The notes: generated by a model from the letters alone, not told the origin. A DNA stretch of 64,000 nt from Amaricoccus macauensis_A (GCF_049800915.1 NZ_JBNAFY010000007.1:124001-188000); one strand, 5' to 3'; positions 12,235-20,787 are shown, counted from the stretch's first letter. Numbers and translations are program-made.

Positions 12235-12545
12235 GCTTTTCTCCACTCAAGAGATCACGGCGCAGGTTTTCTGCAACCGGACTCACCATTTTATCACAAA
12301 AGCGGCATGAATGGCGCATCTCTTCGGAGACACGCCCAAGTAGAAGCCAGCCTATCGGGAACGGCCCCTCGCCGCCGATGCGATGTCGGGGCACCGGGGA
12401 GTTCGGAACGCCGACCTTGCAATCCCGCCCGTTTTCTGCAATGGACGCGCACCCTTTCCGTATCATGACACGCGCGGCCTCTCGTACGGGACCAGGAAGG
12501 GGTGTTTCGGTCCCGTTTTGAAGCCCGCCGAGAAATAGGTGGCAC
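12235..12545. other. Intergenic region upstream of rpsF
   Basis: About 310 bp between the divergent cytochrome and rpsF genes, presumably holding both promoters. No gene is seen. The only clear structure is the rpsF leader hairpin at 12486-12516. The word TTTTCTGCAA occurs twice, near 12267 and 12431, without known meaning. Confidence 0.5.
12486..12516 (+). promoter_or_regulatory. Leader hairpin of rpsF-rpsR-rplI
   Basis: An 8-bp perfect stem ACGGGACC / GGTCCCGT with a 15-base purine-rich loop, followed directly by TTT, ending about 30 bases before the rpsF start. The operon encodes S6 and S18, and many bacteria have an S6:S18-binding leader RNA in this position. Whether this hairpin is that leader, an attenuator or both cannot be decided here. 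Confidence 0.5.
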
Positions 12546-12911
12546 ATGGCTCTCTACGAGCATGTCTTCATCGCGCGTCAGGACATTTCCAACGCGCAGG
12601 CCGAAGGGCTCATCGAGCATTTCGGCGAGGTCCTCAAGGACAACGGCGGCTCCGTTGTCGGGACCGAATACTGGGGCCTCAAGACGATGGCCTACAAGAT
12701 CAACAAGAACCGCAAGGGCCACTACGCCTTCGTGCGCTCCGACGCACCGGCACCGGCCGTCGAGGAAATGGAGCGACTGATGCGCCTCCACGACGACGTG
12801 ATGCGCGTGCTGACCATCAAGGTCGACGAGCACGAGGAAGGCCCCTCGGCCGTGATGCAGTCCCGTGGTGGCCGCGATGACCGCGGACCCCGCCGTCCGC
12901 GCCGCGATTGA
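12546..12911 (+). CDS. rpsF: 30S ribosomal protein S6
   Basis: 121 residues starting MALYEHVFIARQDISNAQAEG, the conserved S6 opening, with KTMAYKINKNRKGHYAFVRSDAP in the middle. S6 binds the central domain of 16S rRNA as a heterodimer with S18, encoded 20 bp downstream. The tail is Arg/Gly/Asp-rich (SRGGRDDRGPRRPRRD), as usual in alphaproteobacteria. A GAGAAATAGGTGGCAC stretch precedes ATG 12546. It is first in the rpsF-rpsR-rplI operon. Confidence 0.97.
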   Translation: MALYEHVFIARQDISNAQAEGLIEHFGEVLKDNGGSVVGTEYWGLKTMAYKINKNRKGHYAFVRSDAPAPAVEEMERLMRLHDDVMRVLTIKVDEHEEGPSAVMQSRGGRDDRGPRRPRRD

Positions 12912-12931
12912 TCTGAAAGGTAGGCTAACTC

Positions 12932-13159
12932 ATGGCAAACAGACCGTTTTTCCGTCGCCGCAAGTCCTGCCCGTTCTCGGGCGCGAATGCTCCGAAGATC
13001 GACTACAAGGACACCAAGCTCCTTCAGCGTTACATCTCCGAGCGCGGCAAGATCGTGCCGAGCCGCATCACCGCGGTGTCGTCCAAGAAGCAGCGTGAAC
13101 TGGCCCGCGCCATCAAGCGCGCCCGCTTCCTCGCCCTTCTGCCCTACGCCGTGAAGTAA
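12932..13159 (+). CDS. rpsR: 30S ribosomal protein S18
   Basis: 75 residues, the normal S18 length. It contains RRRKSCPFSGANAPKIDYKD near the N-terminus and the rRNA-binding GKIVPSRITAVSSKKQREL. It assembles with S6 on the 30S platform. The single Cys corresponds to the Zn-independent form of S18. Ten bases separate it from rplI, within which the GGAGG ribosome site of rplI lies. Confidence 0.97.
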   Translation: MANRPFFRRRKSCPFSGANAPKIDYKDTKLLQRYISERGKIVPSRITAVSSKKQRELARAIKRARFLALLPYAVK

Positions 13160-13169
13160 GGAGGACCCC

Positions 13170-13796
13170 ATGGAAATCGTTCTTCTCGAACGGGTCGCCA
13201 AGCTCGGCCAGATGGGCGATGTCGTCCGCGTCCGCGACGGCTACGCCCGCAACTTCCTGCTGCCCCAGGGCAAGGCGCTGCGCTCCACGCCGGCCAACCT
13301 CGCCCGGTTCGAAACCGAGCGCGCCCAGCTCGAGGCCCGCAACCTCGAGGCCAAGAAGGAAGCCGAAGGCGTGGCAGCACGTCTCGATGGCGAAGCCTTC
13401 GTGGTGATTCGCTCCGCTTCCGACGGCGGCGCACTCTACGGCTCCGTCACCACCCGTGACGTGGCCGACGCAGCCACCGAGGGCGGCTTCTCCCTCGATC
13501 GTCGCCAGGTCATCCTGAACCAGCCGATCAAGGAACTGGGCATCCACGACATCACCGTTCAGCTCCACCCCGAGGTGGAAGCCACGATCAAGGTGAACGT
13601 CGCCCGCTCCAACGAGGAAGCCGAGCTTCAGGCATCGGGCAAGAGCATCCAGGATCTCCAGGCCGAGGCAGATGCCGAAGCCGAGTTCGACATCCAGGAA
13701 CTCTTCGACGACATCGGTGGCGCAGCCAGCGACGATCTCGACGATCCGCGTCCGGCCGATCCGGAAGCGGAAGAAGACGACGACAACCTCGTCTGA
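13170..13796 (+). CDS. rplI: 50S ribosomal protein L9
   Basis: 208 residues. The N-terminal domain MEIVLLERVAKLGQMGDVVRVRDGYARNFLLPQGKAL is the conserved rRNA-binding module, joined by a long helix to the C-terminal domain. It is about 60 residues longer than E. coli L9 because of an acidic tail (from about residue 160, ending AEEDDDNLV), a common alphaproteobacterial extension. It binds the base of the L1 stalk and limits frameshifting. ATG 13170 follows AAGGAGGACCCC. A hairpin terminator follows. Confidence 0.96.
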   Translation: MEIVLLERVAKLGQMGDVVRVRDGYARNFLLPQGKALRSTPANLARFETERAQLEARNLEAKKEAEGVAARLDGEAFVVIRSASDGGALYGSVTTRDVADAATEGGFSLDRRQVILNQPIKELGIHDITVQLHPEVEATIKVNVARSNEEAELQASGKSIQDLQAEADAEAEFDIQELFDDIGGAASDDLDDPRPADPEAEEDDDNLV

Positions 13797-13819
13797 TCCC
13801 GTCCAATCCCGGCATCGAA

Positions 13820-13850
13820 CGACCTCCGGCCCCCGCGCCGGGGGTCGTTT
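13820..13850 (+). terminator. Terminator of the rpsF-rpsR-rplI operon
   Basis: A GC-rich hairpin with outer arms CGAC/GTCG and inner arms CCCC/GGGG around GCGCC, followed by TTTCCGTTT. It begins 24 bp after the rplI stop. The left arm has a small bulge. Confidence 0.65.
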
Positions 13851-13928
13851 CCGTTTGGGGGGACCTCATGGCGTGTTGACCCGCGAGGCGGGACATCGCC
13901 GCGGTTGTCGAGGCCGGGCCGGCGGCGG

Positions 13929-13975
13929 ACCGGGCGGGCCGCCGCAGGCACGGCGCCTTCGGCTTGTTCCGTGCC
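13929..13975 (-). repeat. Dispersed hairpin repeat, copy 2 (inverted)
   Basis: The reverse complement matches 5194-5240 with one mismatch over 47 bases. The stem GGCACGG/CCGTGCC is preserved. As with copy 1, it lies shortly downstream of a gene end, here past the rplI terminator, supporting a REP-like intergenic family. Confidence 0.7.
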
Positions 13976-14134
13976 GATGCTTCCCGGCACCCATGGCGCG
14001 ACGGCGCACAAAAGCGCCAGAACGACACTTTCGGTTACGCCGACCTGCCATCACCAACTCCCTCTGGACAGGCCCGCCGTTGAAACAGACCATGCCAGGC
14101 CTAGGTCAGAGACAACGCCAATCCGAGGGCAGGC

Positions 14135-15097
14135 ATGCATTTCGAACTACCGAAACCCGATGATGACGACGGCAAGCCGCGCCGGGTCGGTGTCGAGATC
14201 GAACTCGGCGGCCTGAACGAGCAGCGCGTGGCCGAAATCGCCGTCGACTGCCTGGGCGGAACGATCGAGCCCAAACCCGGCAATGTGGTCGAGGTCGTGG
14301 GAACCGCCATCGGCGATCTCGACATCTATCTCGACACCGCCTTCAAGGCGCATGAGAACCCCGCGGTGCAGAAGGCCGTGGAAATGGGGCGCAGCGTCAT
14401 CCCGGTCGAGATCGTCACGGACCCGATCCCGCATTCCGATCTGCCGGAACTCGACCGGCTGGTGGACGCCCTGCGCGAGGCCGGCGGCAAGGGCACCGAG
14501 GATCACCCGCTCAACGGCTACGGCGTCCACTTCAACGTCGCGGTCGCCGCCATGAGCTCCGAGGCCATCGTGCCCATCGTACGCGCCTTTGCGCTTTTGG
14601 AGGACTGGCTACGCAGCACCGACCCGATCGACTTCTCGCGCCGCATCCTGCCCTTCGTCGACAGGTATCCGCGCGCGTTTCTCGATGCGGCGGCCAGCGA
14701 GGGCGCAAACTGGGATCTGTCCGCGCTGCTGCAGACCTACCTGCGCTTGACGCCCTCCCGAAACCGGGCGCTCGATCTTCTGCCGCTCCTGCGCGAGATG
14801 AACGAGGACGCGGTCGTCGCCGCGCTCGGCAGCGACGCGGCCTCCTCGGTCAACGCCCGCCCCACCTTCCACTACCGCCTGCCCGACAGCCGCGTCGGGG
14901 ATCCGAACTGGTCGCTCGCCCACGAATGGAACTCCTGGTGCCTCGTGGAGCAGGTCGCCGCGCGGCCCGACCTGCTCGAATCCCTGGCGGCGGGATGGCG
15001 CGACTACAGAGCGCAGCTCACCACGACCCCGAGAGACTGGGTCGACGAGGTCGATACCCGCCTGCGCAAAACCTTCGGCGAGGAGGCCTTCCAGTGA
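14135..15097 (+). CDS. Amidoligase-family enzyme
   Basis: 320 residues. The start KPRRVGVEIELGGLNEQR, with acidic E21 and E23, and the later GYGVHFNVAV (His132) match the Amidoligase_2 family, a glutamine synthetase-like (COOH-NH2 ligase) fold. Such enzymes use ATP to form an amide or peptide bond between a carboxylate and an amine. Published comparative work on this family describes pairing with amidohydrolase or peptidase genes in small biosynthetic or tagging operons. Here the next gene is a class I glutamine amidotransferase-like protein whose GTG start overlaps this stop. Product and substrate are unknown. The start at 14135 follows GAGGGCAGGC. Confidence 0.82.
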   Translation: MHFELPKPDDDDGKPRRVGVEIELGGLNEQRVAEIAVDCLGGTIEPKPGNVVEVVGTAIGDLDIYLDTAFKAHENPAVQKAVEMGRSVIPVEIVTDPIPHSDLPELDRLVDALREAGGKGTEDHPLNGYGVHFNVAVAAMSSEAIVPIVRAFALLEDWLRSTDPIDFSRRILPFVDRYPRAFLDAAASEGANWDLSALLQTYLRLTPSRNRALDLLPLLREMNEDAVVAALGSDAASSVNARPTFHYRLPDSRVGDPNWSLAHEWNSWCLVEQVAARPDLLESLAAGWRDYRAQLTTTPRDWVDEVDTRLRKTFGEEAFQ

Positions 15098-15804
15098 AGC
15101 GACCCGTGATCGGCGTGACCACATCGAAACGCTCCGGCTGGCGGATCTTTCCGCTCGTCGCCTTCAATGTCTGGCTCGCGGGCGGACGGGCCGTGCGCTG
15201 GGTGGCGGGCCGCGAGGCCGATGTCTCCAGCGTTGATGGCATCATCATCGGCGGCGGCGACGACATCTCGCCCGATCTCTACAAGGGCGAGGTGGTCGCC
15301 AGCGCCCGCCTCGACCCCGCCCGCGACAAGCTCGAGCATGATCTCGTGCTCGACGCCATGGCGCAGGACAAGCCCGTGCTGGGGATCTGCCGCGGCTCGC
15401 AGATGATCAACGTGGCGCTTGGCGGCACGCTCTACCAGGACGCCTATTCCGAGTTCATCGACAGCCGCAAGGTCAAGACGATCCTGCCGAAGAAGACCGT
15501 CGTTCCCACGCCCACCAGCAACCTCACCTCCATCGTCGGCGCGGAACCCATGCGGGTGAACTCGCTCCACACCCAGGCGGTGCACGACCTGGGCGAGGGC
15601 CTGCGGGTCTCCGCGCGCGACCTCGGCGGCATGGTCCAGGCCATCGAGCGGGTGCGCGACCCCTTCGCCATCGGCGTCCAGTGGCACCCCGAGCACCTCT
15701 TCTACGCCCGCCGGCAGCGCGCGCTCTTCGCCGCTCTCGTCAAGGCCGCCCGCGTGCGCGAACTCGACGAGAGCCAGGTGACGGCAAGCGTCGCGGAAGC
15801 CTGA
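15094..15804 (+). CDS. Class I glutamine amidotransferase / gamma-glutamyl hydrolase-like (peptidase C26)
   Basis: 236 residues from GTG 15094, which overlaps the amidoligase stop in GTGA; AGGAGG lies 10 bases upstream. The nucleophile is Cys99 in GICRGSQ and the catalytic pair is His198/Glu200 in QWHPEH, so the triad is complete. GGGDDISPDLY near the N-terminus is typical of gamma-glutamyl-GABA hydrolases such as PuuD. It should hydrolyse a gamma-glutamyl amide or supply ammonia. Coupled to an amidoligase, it may trim, recycle or feed that enzyme. It lacks an attached synthetase domain. Confidence 0.87.
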   Translation: MKRPVIGVTTSKRSGWRIFPLVAFNVWLAGGRAVRWVAGREADVSSVDGIIIGGGDDISPDLYKGEVVASARLDPARDKLEHDLVLDAMAQDKPVLGICRGSQMINVALGGTLYQDAYSEFIDSRKVKTILPKKTVVPTPTSNLTSIVGAEPMRVNSLHTQAVHDLGEGLRVSARDLGGMVQAIERVRDPFAIGVQWHPEHLFYARRQRALFAALVKAARVRELDESQVTASVAEA

Positions 15805-15816
15805 AGTCCGGCCCCC

Positions 15817-16500
15817 TCAGGCAATGGCGATGAGCTTGCGCCCCTTGCGCGTTCGCCGCTCGATGGAGAGCGTGTAAAGCGCGATGAAGATCCAGGTGCC
15901 GTGAAAGACCACGCCCGCCAGCACCACCAGAATGCCCGGGATCGGCCCGATGGCGGCACGCCCCAGGAACTCGCCCCAGCCGCTGACCGCCGTGGGGTGG
16001 ATCGCCAGCTTGCCGTAATAGGCCACCGCCTGCACCGCCAGGATATAGGCATAGTTCTTGCGCAACCGCCGGCCCACCGCTCGGATATAGCTGATGTGAA
16101 ACCGCGGGCTGGCATAGTCGTTGGCCAGAAGGCTGTTCCACTTGCCGTCCATCGCCACGCCCTCGCCACGCAGCATGGGCCCGTACATGTCGGTTTCCAT
16201 GAGCCGGCAGCGCGCCCGCCAGACATTGAAGTAGCGATAGCGCCGCGCCTCGAAGAGCAGGAAAACGATCACCAGCAGCCCCACCAGGATCAGGGGCAGC
16301 GGCGAGGCATCCGGTCCGGAGAACGTCAGCGAAAGCGCAAGCCCGGTGGTCACCACCGCCCAGTTGGTCGTCTGGTCGAGCCGCGTGCGCCAGAGCGTGC
16401 TGCGATAGACCTCCCCGCGGTAGAGATGCGCCAGCGCCCCCATCTCCGCGCTGTCGAAGGTTCCAACCGGGGTCGGATTGTCTTTGCTCGTGCCGTCCAT
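15817..16500 (-). CDS. DUF2270 integral membrane protein
   Basis: 227 residues with the DUF2270 signature HLYRGEVYRSTLWRTRLDQ then TTNWAVVTTGLALSLTFS. There are four hydrophobic segments: two after this motif, and two near the C-terminus (AYILAVQAVAYYGKLAI and GPIPGILVVLAGVVFHGTWIF). The middle section (ARRYRYFNVWRARCRLMETDMYGP) is basic and cytoplasmic. The function of the family is unknown. It converges on the amidotransferase gene (12 bp) and is divergent from dnaB, sharing the 140-bp promoter region that contains a DnaA box. Confidence 0.8.
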   Translation of the reverse strand: MDGTSKDNPTPVGTFDSAEMGALAHLYRGEVYRSTLWRTRLDQTTNWAVVTTGLALSLTFSGPDASPLPLILVGLLVIVFLLFEARRYRYFNVWRARCRLMETDMYGPMLRGEGVAMDGKWNSLLANDYASPRFHISYIRAVGRRLRKNYAYILAVQAVAYYGKLAIHPTAVSGWGEFLGRAAIGPIPGILVVLAGVVFHGTWIFIALYTLSIERRTRKGRKLIAIA

Positions 16501-16578
16501 CTTATCCTCCCTTTTCGGTTGAGGCTCTTGTCCGGAACTGCGATGTCCAATTCCATGGCCTTATCACCGGTATCCCCA

Positions 16579-16587
16579 TTATCCACA
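16579..16587 (+). promoter_or_regulatory. DnaA box (TTATCCACA) upstream of dnaB
   Basis: A perfect match to the consensus 9-mer TTATCCACA, 53 bp before the dnaB start in the dnaB/DUF2270 divergent promoter region. A 9-mer can occur by chance, but its placement before the replicative helicase gene suggests DnaA control. No cluster of further boxes is seen, so this is not evidence for an origin. Confidence 0.55.
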
Positions 16588-16640
16588 GGCGAATTGCCCG
16601 CGCCAATGGGGTAAGGTCGGGGTCCGAAGGAGATTTTCAG

Positions 16641-18128
16641 ATGGCAGATGGAAATACGGGCGCGCTTGAAGGCACAACCGGCGGACTTCCCAGCAACATC
16701 GAGGCGGAACAGGCGCTTCTGGGGGCTCTGCTGGTCAACAACGATGTCTATGACCGGGTCGCCTCCATCGTGCAGCCGGAGCATTTCTTCGATCCGGTCC
16801 ATGCGCGGATCTTCGAGGTCGCAGCCGCCCGGATCAAGAAGAACGCCCTGGCGACCCCCGTCACGCTGAAGGCCTTTTTCGAGGAAGACGAGGGGCTTCA
16901 GGCCATCGGCGGCCCGGCCTATCTCGTCCGCCTCGCGGGGGCCGCGATCTCGCTCTTCGCCGCCAAGGATTACGCGCAGCTCATCTATGATCTGGCGATT
17001 CGCCGCGAACTGATTCTCCTGGGCCAGAACATCGCCGAGAAGGCCGGCCGGGCCGATCTCGAGAGCGAGGCGCGCGACCAGATCACCGAGGCCGAACAGG
17101 CGCTCTACCAGCTCGGCGAACAGGGCAAGGTGGACAAGGGCTTCCAGACCTTCCGCCGCGCCGTCGTGGATGCGGTCCGTGTGGCCAATGCGGCCTACGA
17201 GCGCGAGGGCGGCCTCGCAGGGCTCTCCACCGGGCTCGACGATCTCGACCGCCGCCTCGGCGGGCTCCACCCCTCCGACCTTCTGATCCTCGCCGGCCGC
17301 CCCTCCATGGGTAAGACCGCGCTGTCGACCAACATCGCCTTCAACATCGCCAAGGCCTACAAGAAGGGCATCCGCCCGGATGGCTCCGAGGGCGCGGTCG
17401 AAGGCGGCGTGGTCGGCTTCTACTCGCTGGAAATGTCGGCCGAACAGCTCGCCGCGCGTGTGCTTTCCGAGGCCGCCCGCGTCCCCTCGCACAACATCCG
17501 CGAGGGCAACATGACCGAGGAGGAGATGCGCCGCTTCCTCGAGGCCGCGAAACAGCTCGAGAACGCCCCGCTCTTCATCGACGACACCCCCGCGCTTCCG
17601 ATTTCGACCATCGCCGCCCGCGCCCGGCGCCTCAAGCGCCAGCACGGGCTCGACGTGCTCTTCATCGACTACCTCCAGCTCGCCAAGCCTGCCAGTTCCC
17701 GCTCGGACGGACGCGTGCAGGAGGTCTCCGAGATCACTCAAGGATTGAAGGCCATCGCCAAGGAGTTGAACGTCCCCGTGGTCGCGCTCTCACAGCTCTC
17801 GCGCCAGGTGGAAAGCCGCGACGACAAGCGGCCCCAGCTCTCGGACCTGCGCGAATCCGGCTCCATCGAGCAGGACGCCGACGTGGTGATGTTCGTGTTC
17901 CGCGAGGAATACTACAAGGAGCGCGAGAAGCCCGGCGACCACGACCTCGACGCCATGGTGAAGTGGAAGGGCGAGATGAGCGCGCTCCACGGCAAGGCCG
18001 AGGTCATCGTCGGCAAGCAGCGTCACGGCCCCATCGGCACGGTGGAACTGGCTTTCGAGGGCCAGTTCACCCGCTTCTCGAACCTCGTCCGCCCCTACCA
18101 GCAGGGCGGCGACATCGAGCACCACTAG
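16641..18128 (+). CDS. dnaB: Replicative DNA helicase DnaB
   Basis: 495 residues, the normal length. The N-terminal domain (GLPSNIEAEQALLGALLVNN...) binds primase. The RecA-like helicase domain has Walker A GRPSMGKTA (219-227), the H2 region SLEMSAEQLAARVLSE and Walker B LDVLFIDYLQL. The hexamer unwinds DNA at the replication fork. ATG 16641 follows GAAGGAGATTTTCAG. About 20 residues between helicase motifs (KKGIRPDGSEGAVEGGVV) form an insertion usual in alphaproteobacterial DnaB. The 3' end converges on a LuxR-like gene with a 9-bp gap. Confidence 0.97.
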   Translation: MADGNTGALEGTTGGLPSNIEAEQALLGALLVNNDVYDRVASIVQPEHFFDPVHARIFEVAAARIKKNALATPVTLKAFFEEDEGLQAIGGPAYLVRLAGAAISLFAAKDYAQLIYDLAIRRELILLGQNIAEKAGRADLESEARDQITEAEQALYQLGEQGKVDKGFQTFRRAVVDAVRVANAAYEREGGLAGLSTGLDDLDRRLGGLHPSDLLILAGRPSMGKTALSTNIAFNIAKAYKKGIRPDGSEGAVEGGVVGFYSLEMSAEQLAARVLSEAARVPSHNIREGNMTEEEMRRFLEAAKQLENAPLFIDDTPALPISTIAARARRLKRQHGLDVLFIDYLQLAKPASSRSDGRVQEVSEITQGLKAIAKELNVPVVALSQLSRQVESRDDKRPQLSDLRESGSIEQDADVVMFVFREEYYKEREKPGDHDLDAMVKWKGEMSALHGKAEVIVGKQRHGPIGTVELAFEGQFTRFSNLVRPYQQGGDIEHH

Positions 18129-18137
18129 AGACGAGGA

Positions 18138-19136
18138 TCAGGACCCGGTATCGTCGAGCGGCTCGTGGCCGTTGACCACCGGGCAGTCGCCCGCCTCCAT
18201 CATGGTCGCATCCACGGAGTCGTTGAAGCTCGAGAGCATGTCCCAGCCCGCGATTTGCGGGCGGGTGCCGACGATCTCGCCGGGATGGAAGATCGCCGCG
18301 TCCAGCAGACCCCGCCGCGCCGCGATCAGCACCGCCTGAAAGATCGACTTCACGCCGAGCTTGCGGATGATCTGGCTCTGGAGCGTCTGCGCGGATCCGA
18401 AGCGACATTCCATCTTCAACGCGCTGGTGGGGTCCTCGCTGATCGCGACCAGACGCAGGAAGTGGATCTCCTCGCCCTCGAGGTGCGCCGCGACGGACGA
18501 CCCGATGCGCGAGAAGTAGACCAGCGCGTCGCAGGTCGCGAATGCCAGGGCCTGCAGATCCTCCCGATACTTGGCATAGCGCCGGCGCGCATAGTCCGGC
18601 CCCTTGCTCGTGTTCAGGATGACCGCGGCCACCAGCCCGCTGGGATAGGCGATCTTGTAGATCACCCCGTCGATGCCGATCCCGCGCGCCAGCGCGGCCT
18701 TGGAATAGGGACGCGGGGCGTCCTCATCGACCGGCAGGAGTTCGTCGAGATAAAGCTCGCATTCCCGCGCGACGATACCGCCGATCAGCGGATCGTTGTC
18801 GAAGAGCCGAAGCCCGTGATAATCCTTCCACCATTCATCGGGCAGCGTCGAAAGCACCCGGCGGGAAAGATAGCGCCCGCCCTCGTTCAGGATGATCAGC
18901 GTCGCATGTTCGAACCCGAATTCGTGGGGAATGTCTCCGAAGATTGCGGCAACCTGATCGAGCGTCTCCGCATCGGAAAGCCTCGATTGCAGACGATCCG
19001 TCGCCTCGTGCCTCGGCATGATGCACCCCTCCTTCGAGAGGCGGTCACGGGCCCGGCGCAGTTCCGCGATGGTATCAGTACCGATCCGATCATTCTGCGT
19101 GATCAGCTCGTCCAAGACCTCGGCGAACCAATTCAT
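18138..19136 (-). CDS. LuxR-like regulator with degenerate autoinducer-binding and HTH domains
   Basis: 332 residues. The region from about 50 to 200 (LDQVAAIFGDIPHEFGFEHATLIIL ... WWKDYHGLRLFDNDPL) has the outline of an autoinducer-binding domain, including a W-x3-Y-x5-L-x3-D-P-like pattern. Residues about 240-290 resemble a LuxR helix-turn-helix: the end LQSQIIRKLGVKSIFQAVLIAARRGLL matches the usual ...KLGV..R.QAV..A...GLL, but the preceding helix is poorly conserved. A C-terminal extension of about 45 residues follows. No luxI-type gene is in the window, so it may be a solo regulator. The ATG start follows GGAGTTAGAGT. Confidence 0.65.
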   Translation of the reverse strand: MNWFAEVLDELITQNDRIGTDTIAELRRARDRLSKEGCIMPRHEATDRLQSRLSDAETLDQVAAIFGDIPHEFGFEHATLIILNEGGRYLSRRVLSTLPDEWWKDYHGLRLFDNDPLIGGIVARECELYLDELLPVDEDAPRPYSKAALARGIGIDGVIYKIAYPSGLVAAVILNTSKGPDYARRRYAKYREDLQALAFATCDALVYFSRIGSSVAAHLEGEEIHFLRLVAISEDPTSALKMECRFGSAQTLQSQIIRKLGVKSIFQAVLIAARRGLLDAAIFHPGEIVGTRPQIAGWDMLSSFNDSVDATMMEAGDCPVVNGHEPLDDTGS

Positions 19137-19353
19137 ACTCTAACTCCAGCACTTCACTAGGCTTTTCCCTTCGATACCCGCTCGATCACGCGAGCGCCGC
19201 ACCGTCCGGAAAAGGCAACATACTAAGTCTGTGTATTTGCAGGAGTAATGCTTACCCGAGTGTTAGCGATGGTATCTCATGCCTTAATATTGTCGGCGGG
19301 ATTTGGCGTCATATTGACTAAAAACCTGCGCAGTTTTCCGACGCGCCCTTTAA

Positions 19354-19392
19354 CCCCGACGCCCATCGGCCCCGGCATCACGGGTGTCGGGG
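19354..19392 (-). terminator. Hairpin at the 3' end of mgtE
   Basis: Arms CCCCGAC (19354-19360) and GTCGGGG (19386-19392), partly extended inward by GCCC/GGGT, lie just past the mgtE stop on the minus strand. The stretch that follows in the direction of transcription is GGTTAAAGGG, without a proper T tract. Confidence 0.4.
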
Positions 19393-19404
19393 CACGCCCC
19401 AGGC

Positions 19405-20787
19405 TCAGATCAGGAAGGCCGCCGCCAGCCCGAGGAAGGCGAAGAAGCCGAAGACATCCGTGATCGTGGTGACGAACGTGCCCGAGGCCAGCGCCGGGTC
19501 CGCCCCGACCTTTTCCAGCGCAATCGGCACGATCACACCCGCGAGCCCCGCCACGACCATGTTGCCGATCATCGCGACCGAGATGACCACGCCCAGCAAC
19601 GGATCGGAGAAATAGAGCCAGCTCAGCACGCCGATCATGACCGCGAACGCGAGCCCGTTGATGAGCCCCACGATGCCCTCGCGCCCCACGAACCGGCCGA
19701 TGTTCTTCGTGGTCAGACTGCGGGTCGCCAGCGCCCGCACCGCCACAGTCAGCGTCTGGGTGCCCGCGTTTCCACCCATGGAGGCGACGATGGGCATCAG
19801 AACCGCCAGCGCCACCACCGCCTCGATCGTGTCGGTGTAGAGCGAGATGACGGCGGAGGCGAGAATGGCCGTGAGCAGGTTGACCGAAAGCCAGATGAAG
19901 CGGGCCTTGGCAATCTGCATCACCCCGTCGGACAGCTCCTCGTCGCCCACACCCGCGAGCAGCCGCATGTCCTCCTCGGTCTCGTCCTCGAGAACCTCCA
20001 TCGCATCGTCTATGGTGATCACGCCGACCACCCGGCCGCCCTCTTCCACCACCGGCGCCGAGATCAGGTGATACTTGTTGAAGTCGTAGGCCACATCCTC
20101 CTGCGGCTGATCGACCCGGAACACCCGGAAATCGTCGTTCATGATGTCGCGCAGCGCGGTCGCGCGGGCCGAAGCCATCAGCTTGCCCAGCGAGACCGTC
20201 CCGATGGGCATCATCTGGGCATTGACGATGATGAGATCGTAGAAACTCTCGGGCAGCCACTCCTCGGCGCGCATGAAGTCGATGGCATCGCCCACCGTCC
20301 AGTGCTGCGGGGCCGCGACCACCTCGCGCTGCATCAGGCGACCGGCGGTATACTCGTCGTGGCTCAGGATCTGCTCGACGGCCACCCGGTCGGCATCGTC
20401 GAGAAGCTTGAGGATGCGCTCCTTCTGCGGCGCCTCCATGTCCTCGGCGATATAGACGATATCGTCGGTCTCGAGTTCCTGGACCGCCGCGACGATGACC
20501 TCGTCTGGCAGTTCCGAGACGATCTCGTCGCGCACGCCCTCTTCGAGTTCCGAGAGAATCGCGCCGTCGAGCTCATGCCCCCAGAGCGTGATGAGGGCGC
20601 GGCGCTCGTTCCGGTCGATCTGCTCCAGAAGGTCGGCCACATCCGCTTCGTGCAGCGGGTCCAGCAGTTCGATCAGCCGGGCCTGGTCCTCGGCCTCGAC
20701 GGCGGCGAGAACCGCCTCGACCAGTTCATGTGTCACCGGATCATCGCTGGTGCTGGCCTCTTCCTGCTTGAGCTCGGTCTCTTCCAT
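19405..20787 (-). CDS. mgtE: Magnesium transporter MgtE
   Basis: 460 residues. An acidic N domain of superhelical repeats (ELLDPLHEADVADLLEQIDRNERR...) is followed by two CBS domains (about 150-270, including MQREVVAAPQHWTVGDAI) and a five-helix membrane domain with MPIVASMGGNAGTQTLTVAVR, whose Gly/Asn/Thr residues line the pore. MgtE is a homodimeric Mg2+ channel gated by cytoplasmic Mg2+. The start at 20787 (MEETELKQ) has AGGAGGTGCCAGGC directly upstream; the longer frame to 20922 has no family similarity. It is divergent from alr. Confidence 0.95.
   Translation of the reverse strand: MEETELKQEEASTSDDPVTHELVEAVLAAVEAEDQARLIELLDPLHEADVADLLEQIDRNERRALITLWGHELDGAILSELEEGVRDEIVSELPDEVIVAAVQELETDDIVYIAEDMEAPQKERILKLLDDADRVAVEQILSHDEYTAGRLMQREVVAAPQHWTVGDAIDFMRAEEWLPESFYDLIIVNAQMMPIGTVSLGKLMASARATALRDIMNDDFRVFRVDQPQEDVAYDFNKYHLISAPVVEEGGRVVGVITIDDAMEVLEDETEEDMRLLAGVGDEELSDGVMQIAKARFIWLSVNLLTAILASAVISLYTDTIEAVVALAVLMPIVASMGGNAGTQTLTVAVRALATRSLTTKNIGRFVGREGIVGLINGLAFAVMIGVLSWLYFSDPLLGVVISVAMIGNMVVAGLAGVIVPIALEKVGADPALASGTFVTTITDVFGFFAFLGLAAAFLI

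Larger units (their letters stand above)
13797..14134. other. Intergenic region, rplI to amidoligase
   Basis: About 340 bp holding the operon terminator, the second copy of the dispersed hairpin repeat (inverted relative to copy 1), and presumably the amidoligase promoter. No coding sequence is supported; frames here give the same Arg/Pro-rich spurious peptide as copy 1. Confidence 0.55.
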
